From Wuchereria bancrofti (taxonomy: Eukaryota; Nematoda; Chromadorea; Rhabditida; Onchocercidae), in the NCBI GenBank assembly GCA_005281725.1, contig SSBO01000007.1:4932031-4996030 (forward strand): a stretch of DNA of 64,000 bases. The letters are read 5' to 3'. The position numbers were made by a program, and so were the translations under genes. Below, piece after piece: positions 13,701 to 24,998 of this stretch. Every line of letters starts with the position of its first letter. The stretch's first letter is position 1. The notes beneath the pieces were generated by a model, which was not told where the DNA came from, searched no databases, and worked only from the letters and a program-made list of their open reading frames with translations.

Positions 13701-15911
13701 TCGCAAATCGCATGGATTTTGATTGGAATTTAAAAGCAATTCATAGTACCTTCGCATAATCTGGAAATGATATTTAAAAAAATGCAATCGAAAAACTAGT
13801 CAAAGATAGTATCAAATAAGACATTGGGAACAGTTTTAAAAGACTAAATGTTTACATTCGAAAAGATTTAGCCAAATTCTGCTTGATTTCAGTACAGGAT
13901 GTACATGAATCTGATGTTAACTTATCTACTGAATTTGTTTATTGCCAGATATTTTTGGATGGAAGATGATATGACCAGAGACAAATGAATTAGTAATTGC
14001 TAAGTATTTACTACTTGGTAATTAATGATTATGGGATGGAAAACCTGAGCAGCATCAGGACATGTTTTGCTGTAAGCATTGGTGAGATTACAATTAAGAT
14101 ACCACTGCACAATGCGACATTTGCGTTCTTCGATTTTGTTATGTTCGTATTCCTAAAGATTTGAAACTTCATTATTTGAGAAAAACTGTCATCATTAAAT
14201 AATAAATATGACCTCACTTAAAACTATTTGAAAGCTTTAAAAACATTTAAAAATTCCTAACTTTCATCAATAAGCTGAGTAGAAAGGACTACTTTGACAC
14301 AACTGCAAAAGATAAATATCATTCCAATTAGATCTTGAATGAATTTATATACGTTGTTTACAAATATTAATTGCTCTAATTTCGCATTCAAGTGGCGTTG
14401 CTGTATATTCAAAAACGAATCAAAATAAACCTAATTGAACATAAATGTAATATTTTTTCATGTTTTGGAAAATTATGCCACAAGAGCTGCTTTTCATAAA
14501 GAGAGCTATTGAATTAATTTCTTAATGTATTTTATAGTGAGACCTTAGAGAAATAATTTTGAAATTACTTGTCATTAGGAATTACAGGGTCATCTCACCA
14601 GAATGTATCTTGACCCTGAAGTAAAAATTGTTTATCGTTGAAAACCAGAGCAAGATCATTGGCTTAGATGATGTCATATCCCTATTGATTTCCTATGAAA
14701 CTTTTTGAATCGCATAAAAATCAAAAAGTCTGATAAATGATCAATCTCGAAAGAATTTCGTGATGCTGTTTCACTAATCTCAGATTTTTTTATTTATTTC
14801 CTTGTAGAGAAGTAAATGAAATAATTTCCAAATGTTCATGATCACGATTTCTCTAAATTGTTTCTTTTTACAATACGAAGGGATAATTATTCGTCTCTTG
14901 ATGTCTTTGATACTGCAAAATGTGAATGTGGACAGGTCAAGGATAAAGAAACGAGTAATTATACTTTTTCTACTCAAAGTTATTCTGAGAGGAGTTGTTG
15001 ATTCAAAATAGAAATAAATGATGCTCAATAATGCCTTCTGAGATAAAAACAAATTAATAGGTAAAATAAAACATTCCTAAAAAATTAGAAACAGATGTGA
15101 TAATAAATTTAAAACTAACACTAACACTTTGGAAAAGAGTTGTTTCTTGATTGGAATGAAGGCTATTATCGAAGCATTCCGGGGAATATATAAAGTAATT
15201 TCCAAAGTTATTGAAGCAAGCGTGATGTTCGCGCAACTGTTTTTGTAAACTACTAGAGCATATCTCAATGAGAAAGTGATCCGATTGATCATTTAATGTT
15301 CTGAAATTTATAATTTGCACGAGAACATGGTTTATTCCTTTCATTTACTGTCGCAGTGATTTTCTAAACTAACAGACTTTATTCCATTTCTAGAACCGAA
15401 TCCAGAATTTTCTAAAAAGCAGAGAATGCAAATTATGAAGCTGATGATATTCAAAAGAAGGCATTTTACTTGAAGTATTTTAAAATTAAAAAGGGAAAAA
15501 CGACCTGCAATCATAATCACTGGTACAGTTCTTATATTCGCTATATAAGTTACAAAGAATCGGTTGTGCATCAGCAAATGATTTCTCAAAAAAAAGTTGC
15601 TCGAAATTAAATTTGTCCAGAAATGGAATCAGACATTTTTCAACAATCCATTGTTCTGTTACGAAATCGCAATGCGACTTATTTCTTTCTATAATTCGTT
15701 TCAATGTGAAAAGTTTCATTGGCTCAAAGAAATTGTCCTGATAATGTGAAAATGAACAATTTATAAGTTATTTTTTCTGCCAACAAAAAAATATCAATGG
15801 TATCACAATACTTAATTAAATCCTTAATTTAGAAAAAGGGATGGAAAAAGGAATCTTACCATTATGAGTTAAAATATTAGGCACGAGAAGCAAGAAAATG
15901 ATGCCCAGCAT
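7752..15911 (-). CDS. Secreted mosaic protein: duplicated Cys-rich module, Asn-rich repeats, EGF, YWTD propeller, EGF, two LDLa
   Basis: Exons, 5' to 3' on the minus strand: 15911-15860, 15737-15505, 15300-15126, 14152-14045, 13760-13604, 13344-13134, 12992-12821, 12618-12499, 12250-11737, 11535-11368, 11002-10861, 10639-10546, 10423-10287, 9987-9865, 9491-9321, 9143-8914, 8764-8599, 8126-8056, 7906-7752. The product is about 1,060 residues. It opens with a signal peptide ([15 protein letters not shown]). Next come two tandem copies of a four-exon Cys-rich module, recognisable from [20 protein letters not shown] and [21 protein letters not shown] minisatellite-coded tract follows, then CPEGFYYN and [12 protein letters not shown] (calcium-binding EGF). 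A YWTD-type propeller carries LYYVDL, ELFASDW, RLYWADA and TIFWSDW. It ends with an EGF ([11 protein letters not shown]) and two LDLa modules ([34 protein letters not shown]). No membrane anchor precedes the TAA. All junctions keep phase except exon 1 to 2, which I could not reconcile; a micro-exon or another donor is possible. The exon 11/12 junction is a best fit. It could instead be two adjacent genes. Confidence 0.75.
11749..12105 (-). repeat. 51-bp in-frame minisatellite (seven units) inside a coding exon
   Basis: Seven consecutive 51-bp units start at 11749, 11800, 11851, 11902, 11953, 12004 and 12055, followed by a partial unit at 12106-12120. Units differ at only a few positions. On the minus strand each codes for a 17-residue unit close to [17 protein letters not shown]. 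The period is a multiple of three, so changes in copy number keep the frame. Each unit supplies one N-glycosylation sequon (Asn-Glu-Thr). The tract separates the second cysteine-rich module from the EGF region. Confidence 0.95.
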
Positions 15912-18346
15912 AGTTACAACTATAGATTCCAACACCAATCGCAACACCAAATTCTGGAGAACATACACTGTGAACGATCGAAGATATCTTTAGTGGAAAG
16001 AGATCTAGGATTGATGACGGATGGATTTGATTCTGACAAATTATTGTCTCCTTGACGCATCAGATTATGACATATAACCTCGATGGTTCACAGAATGGAC
16101 CTAAGGTCAAATCGTGAGTGGCGTCAAATGCTTTACGAAAAGATAATAAATATTTAATGAGAAAAAGTGTTTCAGATTGTTATTACGAACTTAATGTTGC
16201 AATCTGCTCATTATCCATGAATTTTTGAAAGGAGACTTCAAAAAGATTGGTATCTATTCTTATTATCATTAATATATGATGTGATGCGCTTATACTCATT
16301 GTCTCACGCACTGCTTATTTTGGAAACTAATGAGATGGTGAAAAATGACGACTCCTTCATTATTTATGAAAATCACACGTTTCCGCTCACGTAACAAATA
16401 TTTTTCATGGATATCCAGTTTTTGCTTATCGTTTTTGTCACCACTGGAGAGAGACTCGATGTGCTTCACAACTAAGCGCTAGACGCGCTTTATCTTCAAC
16501 AATAATTCAAAAAAGGTTCGATTTTCTTACTTTATTCTTGTAATTCTCATTTTTCGCCAATGTTATGGAATAAAGTTATTGTTGTTGAACTTTGGAATTG
16601 TATTTTCTTTATTGTTCGAGAAGTGCACAATATCAACTCTGGCCAATAAGTTAAAACAAGAAGTTTCAATGGTTTTTCCCTTTGATGGATTCTTCAAAAC
16701 TTAGATTTACAACTAATTCAAGCAGACCGGTTTAAATACTCTGAATAATAAATTTGACTGTGGTAGAAAACAGCGCTTAGAACAGTATCATTCTTAGGAG
16801 ATTATATTATATTTTGCTTCTTTGTCATATTTTACTCTTTAGCTCTTCATGCAGCACTTGCTAACAAACATTTTTGTTTGTTTGTTTGTTTATTGAATTT
16901 AGCTATTCCATTAAACAACCTCAGTGACTTTGATTACCCTTGGGTAATGGAGGGAAGGCGAAAAGAACATGGAAAGAGAAAGATGGAGCATAAGGTATTT
17001 AGACATCATGTAGTTCCTTCTAAAGACCCACTTCCAAATCTGCTCTAATATCACCAACGGTAATCTGCTAACATCATTTCTGTTTCTACCCACTAATTAT
17101 TCTCTCACTGCGTACAGTTCACATCCTCTACGTCTACGTAACTCCCAACTCCAATTCTCTACACGCAGCATCACACGTCTACTATGTATTACCTTCACTT
17201 GCTACGTATGAGCTACTACCTTACTACGTATATTACCCATATTAATCTCACAGTGGCATCATTCCGGTTGAGAGACGACTAGCGATAAAACTTTGGTGGC
17301 GTGCTTACTCGTGGTGCCTTATCTGTATGGTATTGGACGGAAGTGAGGTCATGTTCGACTTTTTTAGAGTTGATCTGCTCTCTCTATCGCATTAAAGTCA
17401 TTCTTAGCACCTTCGGTAGTGTGAATAACAGTTCTTCCCTCACTGCTTCCCTGAAGGTTGTAATATTCAACCTCTGTTTCCCTTCGCTTTAAAACCATAC
17501 CTGTAATTCAGTAGGTGTAAGTTGACATGTGGGTTAAGACCAATTGTGGAGTATATCTCACTTACGTTGCAAATTTTTTTTTTGCATGTGGGAGCGGATG
17601 ACTGTCGGAGAGATACCTTACAGGAAGTGCTAATGAGGAGGTGACACTAGAATGGTGGACGTCCACTGGCGACATCAGTTGTACTTCCCTCACGCGTAAA
17701 ATAATAATGACGATGCGATTTTGTTTTATAGAATTTAATTCCTTCGTATATTTCAAATATGTTTAGCCAATGAATAATGTCAAACAACAGAAGAGGACTT
17801 CTGTCTTGCCTAACATGTTGTCTCGTGTATTTTGTGAGTTATGGTTGCATTGTTTTGCTATTATAGACCGCTATTCAGATATTTGTTTTTTATTTGTTTA
17901 GTTTTAATCATGAACTGTTTCTTTGTGTGACAGGCCTATTGTTTCAAAGAGGAAAAAAGGATGCTTTCCTATTTTAATGTCCAACATTCTGTATTGAATT
18001 TTGTTTTAAACCCTCACCGTTAAACTCATTGCCATTAATGGAATTCTAAAATTAACGTATAGTACTGTCATTTACTTTATCGTTATTGTAAGAAATAGAA
18101 ATCTCATGCATGATCAGTAATATCGACTCCTTTACAATCACAATTATGATTATCACAAAGAATTAATTTGTTGTTTGTTCAATGGGGAACTATGTAAAGT
18201 TTTCCCATCAAATCTTTTCCCACTCTGTAGAAATTGATTAACTAACAAACAAATTTTGCTTTGTGTTATTAGTCATTCATTGCATTTCTCTCGGTAGAAA
18301 AGTTTTGTATTTATAATGACTTCAATTAATTTAAGGAAAACAGTCC
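15912..18346. other. Divergent intergenic region between the LDL-receptor-like gene and rab-5
   Basis: About 2.4 kb holds the upstream DNA of two divergent genes. It contains a TTTG-type simple repeat near 16876-16891 and a C/T-richer stretch near 17100-17300. Short open frames at 16911 (-), 17301 (+) and 17562 (-) lack family signatures. I see no RNA gene. Confidence 0.4.
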
Positions 18347-20248
18347 ATGGCTGGGCGAACAGTGATGCGTTCCGGAAATACAGGCGGTCCAAACAAAACT
18401 TGCCAGTTTAAATTGGTTTTGTTGGGTGAAAGTGCAGTTGGTAAGTATTTTTACATTTAATCCTCTATTGCTACAGAGTCAAAAAGGAAGGCCTTCCTCT
18501 ACTTCATTACTGGACCAATATTGTGATAAGATGATACTGCTTTTCGATGTTTTTCAGACAAGGAGCATCATATTTTCAGGGAAGTCATCATTGGTCCTAA
18601 GATTTGTAAAAGGACAGTTCCATGAGTACCAGGAATCAACAATTGGTGCTGCATTCCTCACTCAAACTGTTTGTTTGGACGATACCACAGTGAAATTTGA
18701 AATATGGGATACTGCAGGACAGGAAAGGTATCCAGTTTTTAAACGCATTTCTTATTAAAAGAACTTTTTATGGAAGCTACTTTGTACGTCTTAGTGCATT
18801 TTGAAATTTGGAAGCACTTTTATTTACTTTTCTTAGTTTTTTAGAAATGTTTAATTCGGCTGACAGTTTAGCTGCATTTTGCTATTAATCTTTTAAATAG
18901 AAGCTTCGATGCTTGCATCAATTATAACATCAATTTTTAGCTGTGTCCTTAGCTGGATGATATGGCCTAGCAATTGTTTAATGTAAAGGGTGCATGATAG
19001 TAAGTTTGGTGGTGATGTGCTGAAATTGCAGTTTTACATTTTTTTATCTTCAAATGTTGCTATCTAATTTCTTTTATAGATACCATTCATTAGCACCGAT
19101 GTACTACCGCGGAGCACAGGCGGCAATAGTTGTTTATGATATTACAAACCAGGTGCCTTTTTAATACCCCAATAGAAGTACAAATTTTTTCATTCTACCA
19201 GGGTAAACAAAGGAAGATGCTACTCCCTTGTTTTCTGTTTGAGAATATTTGTAGTGAAGCTACATTCTAATCATAAATAATTATTGTGAGTTTTAATACT
19301 AATTTTATTAGTGTTTAACTATCACGGAAATTAATGACAATTAAGTATTGTAGTATATCCGTATCCAATGTTCATGTAGCAGTTAAAGTTGAGGGTGCTT
19401 TTAAATCCGTTGTACCTTTACTAATTTCTTTGATGTATAAGGTGCGAGGTAGTGTTCATATGATGTTAATGTTTCAGTGGTGATGCAATGCATATTTAAC
19501 CAGCAACTTACAGGAATCATTTGCGAAGGCGAAAAATTGGGTAAAAGAATTGCAACGGCAAGCCAGTCCGAACATTGTAATTGCTTTATCAGGAAATAAA
19601 GCCGATCTTGCAAACAAACGAGTTGTTGAATATGAGGTTATTTGTTATTTCCGTTCTTGAGCTCATATTCTTTTATTACAGAATTGATGTGATTTCATCG
19701 TGGTATTTCCTTTTTTAACTTGTTTTCTGGTTCATTTCCCTAGTTTATTTTTGAATCTTTGTTTCACATTAACTTGTTTATGGTGAACAGTTGTTCATAT
19801 CATGCAAACAATTATGGGAAATGAAGTTTTCTTTGTTGAAATAATTGAGTATTAATCTCAGAGTTGTAACACACGTTAATCCTCCATGATTTTCCGTTAT
19901 CGTTGTTAATGCTGACGTTTGTAAATTTAATTACAGGAAGCTCAGGCTTATGCAGAAGATAATGCGTTGTTATTCATGGAAACCTCAGCAAAAACTGCAA
20001 TGAATGTAAATGACATCTTCCTCGCGATTGGTTAGACCTACAGTTCATCGCTTAGGACGAATTTATCTAATCAAGTTTTAAACTTCCATGATTTTAAAAA
20101 TAAGTTTAGGAAAAACAAAATTGCAGCTAAGAAACTACCAAAAGGTGATGGGACTGGTGGTGGTCCATCAGGACGCGGTCATGAAGGAATAGATATCGGC
20201 CAAGAGGGTCAAGGTCAAAGTGTGAGTTCTGGTTTATGCTGTAAATAA
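18347..20248 (+). CDS. rab-5: Rab5 small GTPase
   Basis: Six exons: 18347-18440, 18580-18727, 19080-19152, 19514-19636, 19937-20030, 20127-20248, giving 217 residues. All G motifs are present: P-loop GESAVGKSS, effector Thr in [33 protein letters not shown] (switch II, a Rab5 signature), NKAD for guanine specificity, and ETSAK. The C-terminus ends GLCCK, with the two cysteines expected to be geranylgeranylated. Rab5 controls early endosome fusion and endocytic entry. The start ATG at 18347 gives the N-terminal length usual for Rab5. The C-terminal CCK differs slightly from the CCSN or CCGN of many orthologues. This is one of four consecutive plus-strand housekeeping genes. Confidence 0.97.
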
Positions 20249-21535
20249 TGCAGCTAGAATATCCAGAACTAAAAACAACAACAAAAGCGCATTTTGTTCG
20301 ATTCCTTGCAGAGAATGAGCAGCATTTGCTGGCCTCAACAAACATCAGCCTTTTATTATTATTGATCCAAAAAATCTAATACATTTGAAAATTCTACGTT
20401 CTTTTCAATTGCACTTTTCAGAGCAGTGAGGAAAAGCATTATTTCTTTGTTGGTGCTCTGAAATTTTTAATTTCTAATATTACAAATTCGAAAAGCTATA
20501 ACCTTCCTTCTAGGTTATTATTGGTACTCTTCGATGCAAAAATTTTGCAACTATTTTTTTGTTCGGATAGGTCTTATAAGGTTATGTCCATAACTTGGCA
20601 TTCTCTCAATTTCGTATAAAATATTTCTGTATGTTTTATTTTTTTTTTCTGTTTTTCCAGAAAAATGACGATTATTCTTTAATGATATCAAACAAATGCT
20701 GTTATAGTCCTCACAGAGTGACCAAATATTTTTGGAGTGGCGTCTAAGCCATGACTAATCATTAGTGGTAGTTTTTAAATTTGATAAATTTGCCAAACAT
20801 ATTGACAGGTTTCATTTCTTTTAACTCAATTTTTCTTTGAATATTTTCATTTTTCTTATTTCAGCCAATATGCTGGAATATTCCAGTGAATATTTTCCAG
20901 TGAATACTATTATTATAAATCTAAGGTTTAGGTAACTCTTGGAAAATTCGGAAAATTGCACTTTTTAAATCCCTTTTTATTTACTTTTGATTTTAATCAC
21001 ATAATTTTCTTCAAGAATTTATGAATATAATGTATAGTTTTCATAGGAAAGTTACTCTAGGATCGCACAGGTTTATTGGCAGTAATATTTTTCGATGTAT
21101 TATAAGAGATGGGAATTTAATAAAAGGATTTCTTGACGTAAGAAATACGCATACTTTTGAAGTTTGCTTTGTTTATTCCAACTGGTGTTGTGATCATCGT
21201 TTATGAGACATTATATATTCTGAACTCAGATAAAAAGTGCTCTGAATTTTGTTTGTCTTTTTATCAATTGTGGTTATTATAACCTGTTACTGCTTGTTCT
21301 TTTATGGATAGAGCTCATAGGAAATTTATTCTAGGGTCATACAAGATTAACTTTTTGATCTTAAACAAGTTTAAGATCAAAGTCGCGAAGTTAGATTAGC
21401 TCAAAAATATTTTTTTTAAAGGATTTCAGAAAGTGTGGAGCAAGCGTTAAGGAATTAATTTCCTTTATTATTGAGTTACTGAAATTAACAGATAGTGGTT
21501 GCCATAAATTTTTTTCGGTTTTTTTCTTGTTTCAG
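20249..21535 (+). other. Intergenic region between rab-5 and the E2-like gene
   Basis: AT-rich DNA of about 1.3 kb. The 61-codon open frame at 21021 has no recognisable homology. I see only the rab-5 3' flank and the probable upstream region of the next gene. Confidence 0.4.
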
Positions 21536-21536
21536 T
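21536..21536 (+). promoter_or_regulatory. Probable spliced-leader acceptor of the E2-like gene
   Basis: A pyrimidine-rich run ending TTTCAG stops at 21535, 55 bp before the proposed ATG at 21591, with no donor exon visible upstream. This is the arrangement expected for trans-splicing in nematodes. It could also be an ordinary acceptor for an unseen 5' exon. Confidence 0.45.
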
Positions 21537-21590
21537 ACTTTTGAGAAAGTTTGTACAATATTTACGAGAGCATCTAGCGAGGAAAGTGTT

Positions 21591-23131
21591 ATGATGGCTG
21601 TTCGGAACGCAGAGCGCGTGTACATTCTACGGGAAGAACGTCCTCCATTCGAAGCTGCTGTTAGTTATGTCTTCTATACGCCGTTCATTATTCGTATAGT
21701 ATAGAAAAGATTTTGGCCAGTTCTAAGATGGGTTTCTCTGTTTTCTCTCATTCATTTCAGATACCTCTTTCGATTTTCCAACTACTAAATCCTCATTTTT
21801 TTTTTTTTTTTTTCAGTTTAATCATTTTCTTTTTCGATACATTTCGGGGACTTGATTTCTCTCACCTGATTATGCCAATCCGATGATCCTGTTAGGCTAA
21901 CGAAGGAATTCAAATCCGTAGTACCATTACAATATATTACTGTTGGAAATTGCATGCATATTAGATGTGTAGAATTTCATATCTTTCTTAGCATTCACAC
22001 TAGAAGAGTCGTTTACGGTGATGTTTGTTTGTCATTTCTACTTTATTTATTGCTGGATTGATGGGTAGACTGTTTGTTTTATATAAGAAATTTATGAAAA
22101 AATAGAGAATTTCTATAAAAATGCAATAATTTTTACGGGGATTTATCAAAACGACTTTGGTTCATTCTTTTAGAGTGAGTTCGAATGGAAACAGGGCTGT
22201 TGGGATCCACGTACAGTTGGCTTGTCAATCGATTCCACGCCAACGACTGCACGAAGTGTTCTAAGACTAACCAAAGAAGTATATATGTTTATATGTTGGT
22301 CTTTACAATTTTTGTATGCATAACATCTTGAGTAGTCATTATTTTGTATTTTGTGTGTTTTATAGATGAAAGAGCTTAAAAGAAACCCAGTGAAATACTG
22401 TCGAGCGGCACCGAGAGCCGATAACATTCACGAATGGACTGCAGTGATTAATGGGCCCGAAAATACCGTTTATGAAGGTGGTACGTTTTTCGTGCAGATG
22501 TTTGTGCCGCCAACATACCCTTTTAATTCACCTAAGGTATTTTTGTAACATTATAACCAGAACGGATGTTTTTAGAAGGCATTTTTTTTTTAATGGTGTA
22601 AATAAAGAACCTTATAGTGAAAAGTTTCCTGCATACTTTAGGTGCAGTTCTTAACAAGGATATATCACTGCAATATCAATCGACACGGTGTTGTTAATAT
22701 TGATATTTTACGTGATCGATGGAGTTCCTCAATGACAATTGCAAGAATTTTGCAGGAAATAGTTGCTCTTCTATATGATTGTAAACCCGGTGCGTTTCAT
22801 TTCTTTCCAATTTCTAATTTTTTTTTGGAATATTATTTTAAGCAATAGTCACTGATAATCATATTTTAGTGCGATATTTTTTCGATTCCCAAATCGGACA
22901 CTTCATCTAGATGACTAAATGTTGATATTTTTCTTTATTTTCGTTTCACATGTTGTAGTTGCTATTTAAGTTCAAAGTTCGAACTGACGCTTGAACAATC
23001 CAACGAGCTTATAAGTCATAAAATTATTTCTAGAAAATGCTCTGCTTGAAAATGTTGCGGAACAGTATGTGAACAATCGAAAGGCATTTGATGCTATAGC
23101 ACGGGTATGGACTCTGCGATTTGCTCACTGA
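21591..23131 (+). CDS. UBE2E-like ubiquitin-conjugating fold with catalytic Cys replaced by Asn
   Basis: Five exons in phase: 21591-21659, 22174-22278, 22366-22536, 22642-22789, 23034-23131, giving 196 residues. After a roughly 50-residue N-terminal extension comes a UBC fold: LKRNPVKYCRAAPRADNIHEW, ENTVYEGGTFF, YPFNSPK and TRIYHCNINRHGVVNIDIL. These match the UBE2E/UBE2D pattern. The HxN motif is kept (HCN). However, the catalytic position, Cys in the family pattern GV-I-C-LDIL, is Asn here (GVVNIDIL, codon AAT near 22696). Trp of DxWS and the C-terminal helices (NVAEQYVNNRKAFDAIARVW) are present. It probably cannot form a ubiquitin thioester, and may act as a UEV-like cofactor or bind E3s. 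ATG 21591 is chosen because it follows an acceptor and opens the frame; ATG 21594 is equally possible. Confidence 0.88.
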
Positions 23132-23824
23132 TTTCTGATGTTTTTTATTTCAAAAAAGTTTCTGATCGAACGATGGAATTGCTCGCTTTTCTTTTACTGT
23201 GTTAAATAGATATTTGACTTGTTTTATTCGTTTAATTTTCTCTGTTTCTAAATCTAGATCGAAAGTTGCACAAAGACCACAGTGCAAGATAAATTTTATT
23301 CAGCGGTAAAATTCACTTAAATGCTATAATCAAAGAATACATCCTGAGTTCTTTGATGAACTAACAGGAGTATCCATATGAGATGTACTTTGTTATAATT
23401 TTCATTTTGCATAGTAGGAGATAGGTTGTCTCTGTTGTGCATCACGTGATTTGGCATCAACTAATTGTAATAAATTTGTTTTACAGTCAGGATATGTTCC
23501 GGTTTGTTGTCTTTCCTTGCAGTATTTGAATATCTCATGAATGAAGTGATTCATGTGTGTTTTCAGGGAGGTATAGACGTTTTCATATAAAAAATATGGG
23601 ATATACTCTCAGCCCAAAGTCTTGCTTTCATCTGATCATTACTTCTTGTATAATGAGAAAGTAGCATGTTCATGTGCGGGCGGATACTATTTGTCGGTAC
23701 TTCAATTGCTGATTCTCTTTGATCGCTAAATATACATTCATTTTGACTTAGGGGTTTCAGATATTTACATAAACAATTATTTCATCACGTTCGACAAAAC
23801 TGTGAAATATCAGCAGAATAGCGA
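23132..23824 (+). other. Intergenic spacer, E2-like gene to NMN adenylyltransferase
   Basis: About 690 bp of AT-rich sequence with an AATAAA near 23470 that could end the E2-like transcript. No open frame of interest. This is the shortest spacer in the plus-strand four-gene run. Confidence 0.4.
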
Positions 23825-24998
23825 ATGAACAGTCTGGAAGGAGCACGAGTAGCTCTGCTGGCATGTGGTTGCTACAACCCGCCAACAATTATGCACCTTA
23901 GGATGTTCGAAAGCGCTCGTGATTTCTTGGAAGTTCGCTATGGATGCGAAGTGGTTGAAGGAATTTTAAGTCCAGTTGCTGATTCTTTTGGCAAACCTGA
24001 CTTGTTGCCTGCAACACACAGGCAAGTAATGTTTTTTTTTTAGCTTTCGATAGCTTTTAATAATCAGTTTGCTTGTGGGAAATTGTATTTTTTTTTTCTT
24101 TTTCTGGTCCACAAAATCGGTTACCGACTATTATAGGATTACTACATTTCTATATGCGATGGTGCCTAACAAGATTCTGAATAATAACTGTGTGAGGAAA
24201 TTAAAAGGGATCTTGTTTCTATTGCATACGAGTCTTCTTAACTGTCAGTAGCAAAAAAAATTCTTGAAAAATGTCAACATTCTCAGTCTCAAGATATTTC
24301 AGGTATAAGATGTCAGAATTAGCAGTGAAGAGTTCAACGTGGATTCGAGCTGACCAATGGGAGTGCACTCAAAAGCAATGGACCAGAACACTTTTGGTTT
24401 TGATACACTTCAAGCAGATGTTAGATCGGAAATACAATGATAGACGGTTGCGTTTGATGTTGTTATGCGGTGGTGACGTTGTGGATTCATTCAAGCGAAT
24501 AACACCTTCGGGAGATTATCTTTGGGATCCCTCGGATATTGGTGCAATTATACGAGATTTCGGTAAGTGGTAGGATTAAAATTGAATTTTATTTTAAAAT
24601 GCATACAATGAAATTGGAGGACATTTGTTTTTCAATCTTTAAGAAAACTTTATTACGTCTGGTGTTGTGCCCAGTGATTTACCTTTTTCAACAAATACGG
24701 GAATTCCGCTTTTGATGTTGAAATATGATACTGTACTTCAGGTTTGGTAGTACTGGCAAGACAAAATGCAGAACCAATGAAAACTTTGAGTCAACTTGGC
24801 TATAATGGTCAGTCATTAGCGAACGTGTTTATTTTTGAAGATACAGCTTTACCTAATGATATAAGCTCTACACGTTTACGGGCTGCGGTTCGGCGTGGTG
24901 AATCGATAAAATACTGTACGGTGGATTCGGTAGTGGATTACATTAGAAAACACCAACTTTATCGTGTCAAGAATAATCAAGTTGCAAACTGTTCTTAG
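23825..24998 (+). CDS. nmat: Nicotinamide/nicotinate mononucleotide adenylyltransferase (NMNAT)
   Basis: Three exons: 23825-24021, 24303-24562, 24742-24998, giving 237 residues. The enzyme makes NAD+ (or its deamido form) from the mononucleotide and ATP. The substrate-binding GCYNPPTIMHLRMFE, LPATHRYKMSELA, a conserved LLCGGDVVDSF and the ISSTRLR nucleotidyltransferase signature are all visible in the expected order. The length is close to that of compact NMNATs; no long isoform-specific insertion is seen. Intron 1 has a GC donor (AG|GCAAGT at 24020-24027). Only this site restores the expected HRYKMSEL reading. ATG 23825 gives MNSLEGARVALLACG, with the Rossmann strand immediately after it. 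Confidence 0.95.

Noticed and set aside
18426..18758. 110-codon frame overlapping rab-5
   Set aside because: It runs through intron 1 and only partly follows the Rab5 exon. The Rab5 exons with GT/AG sites explain the homology.
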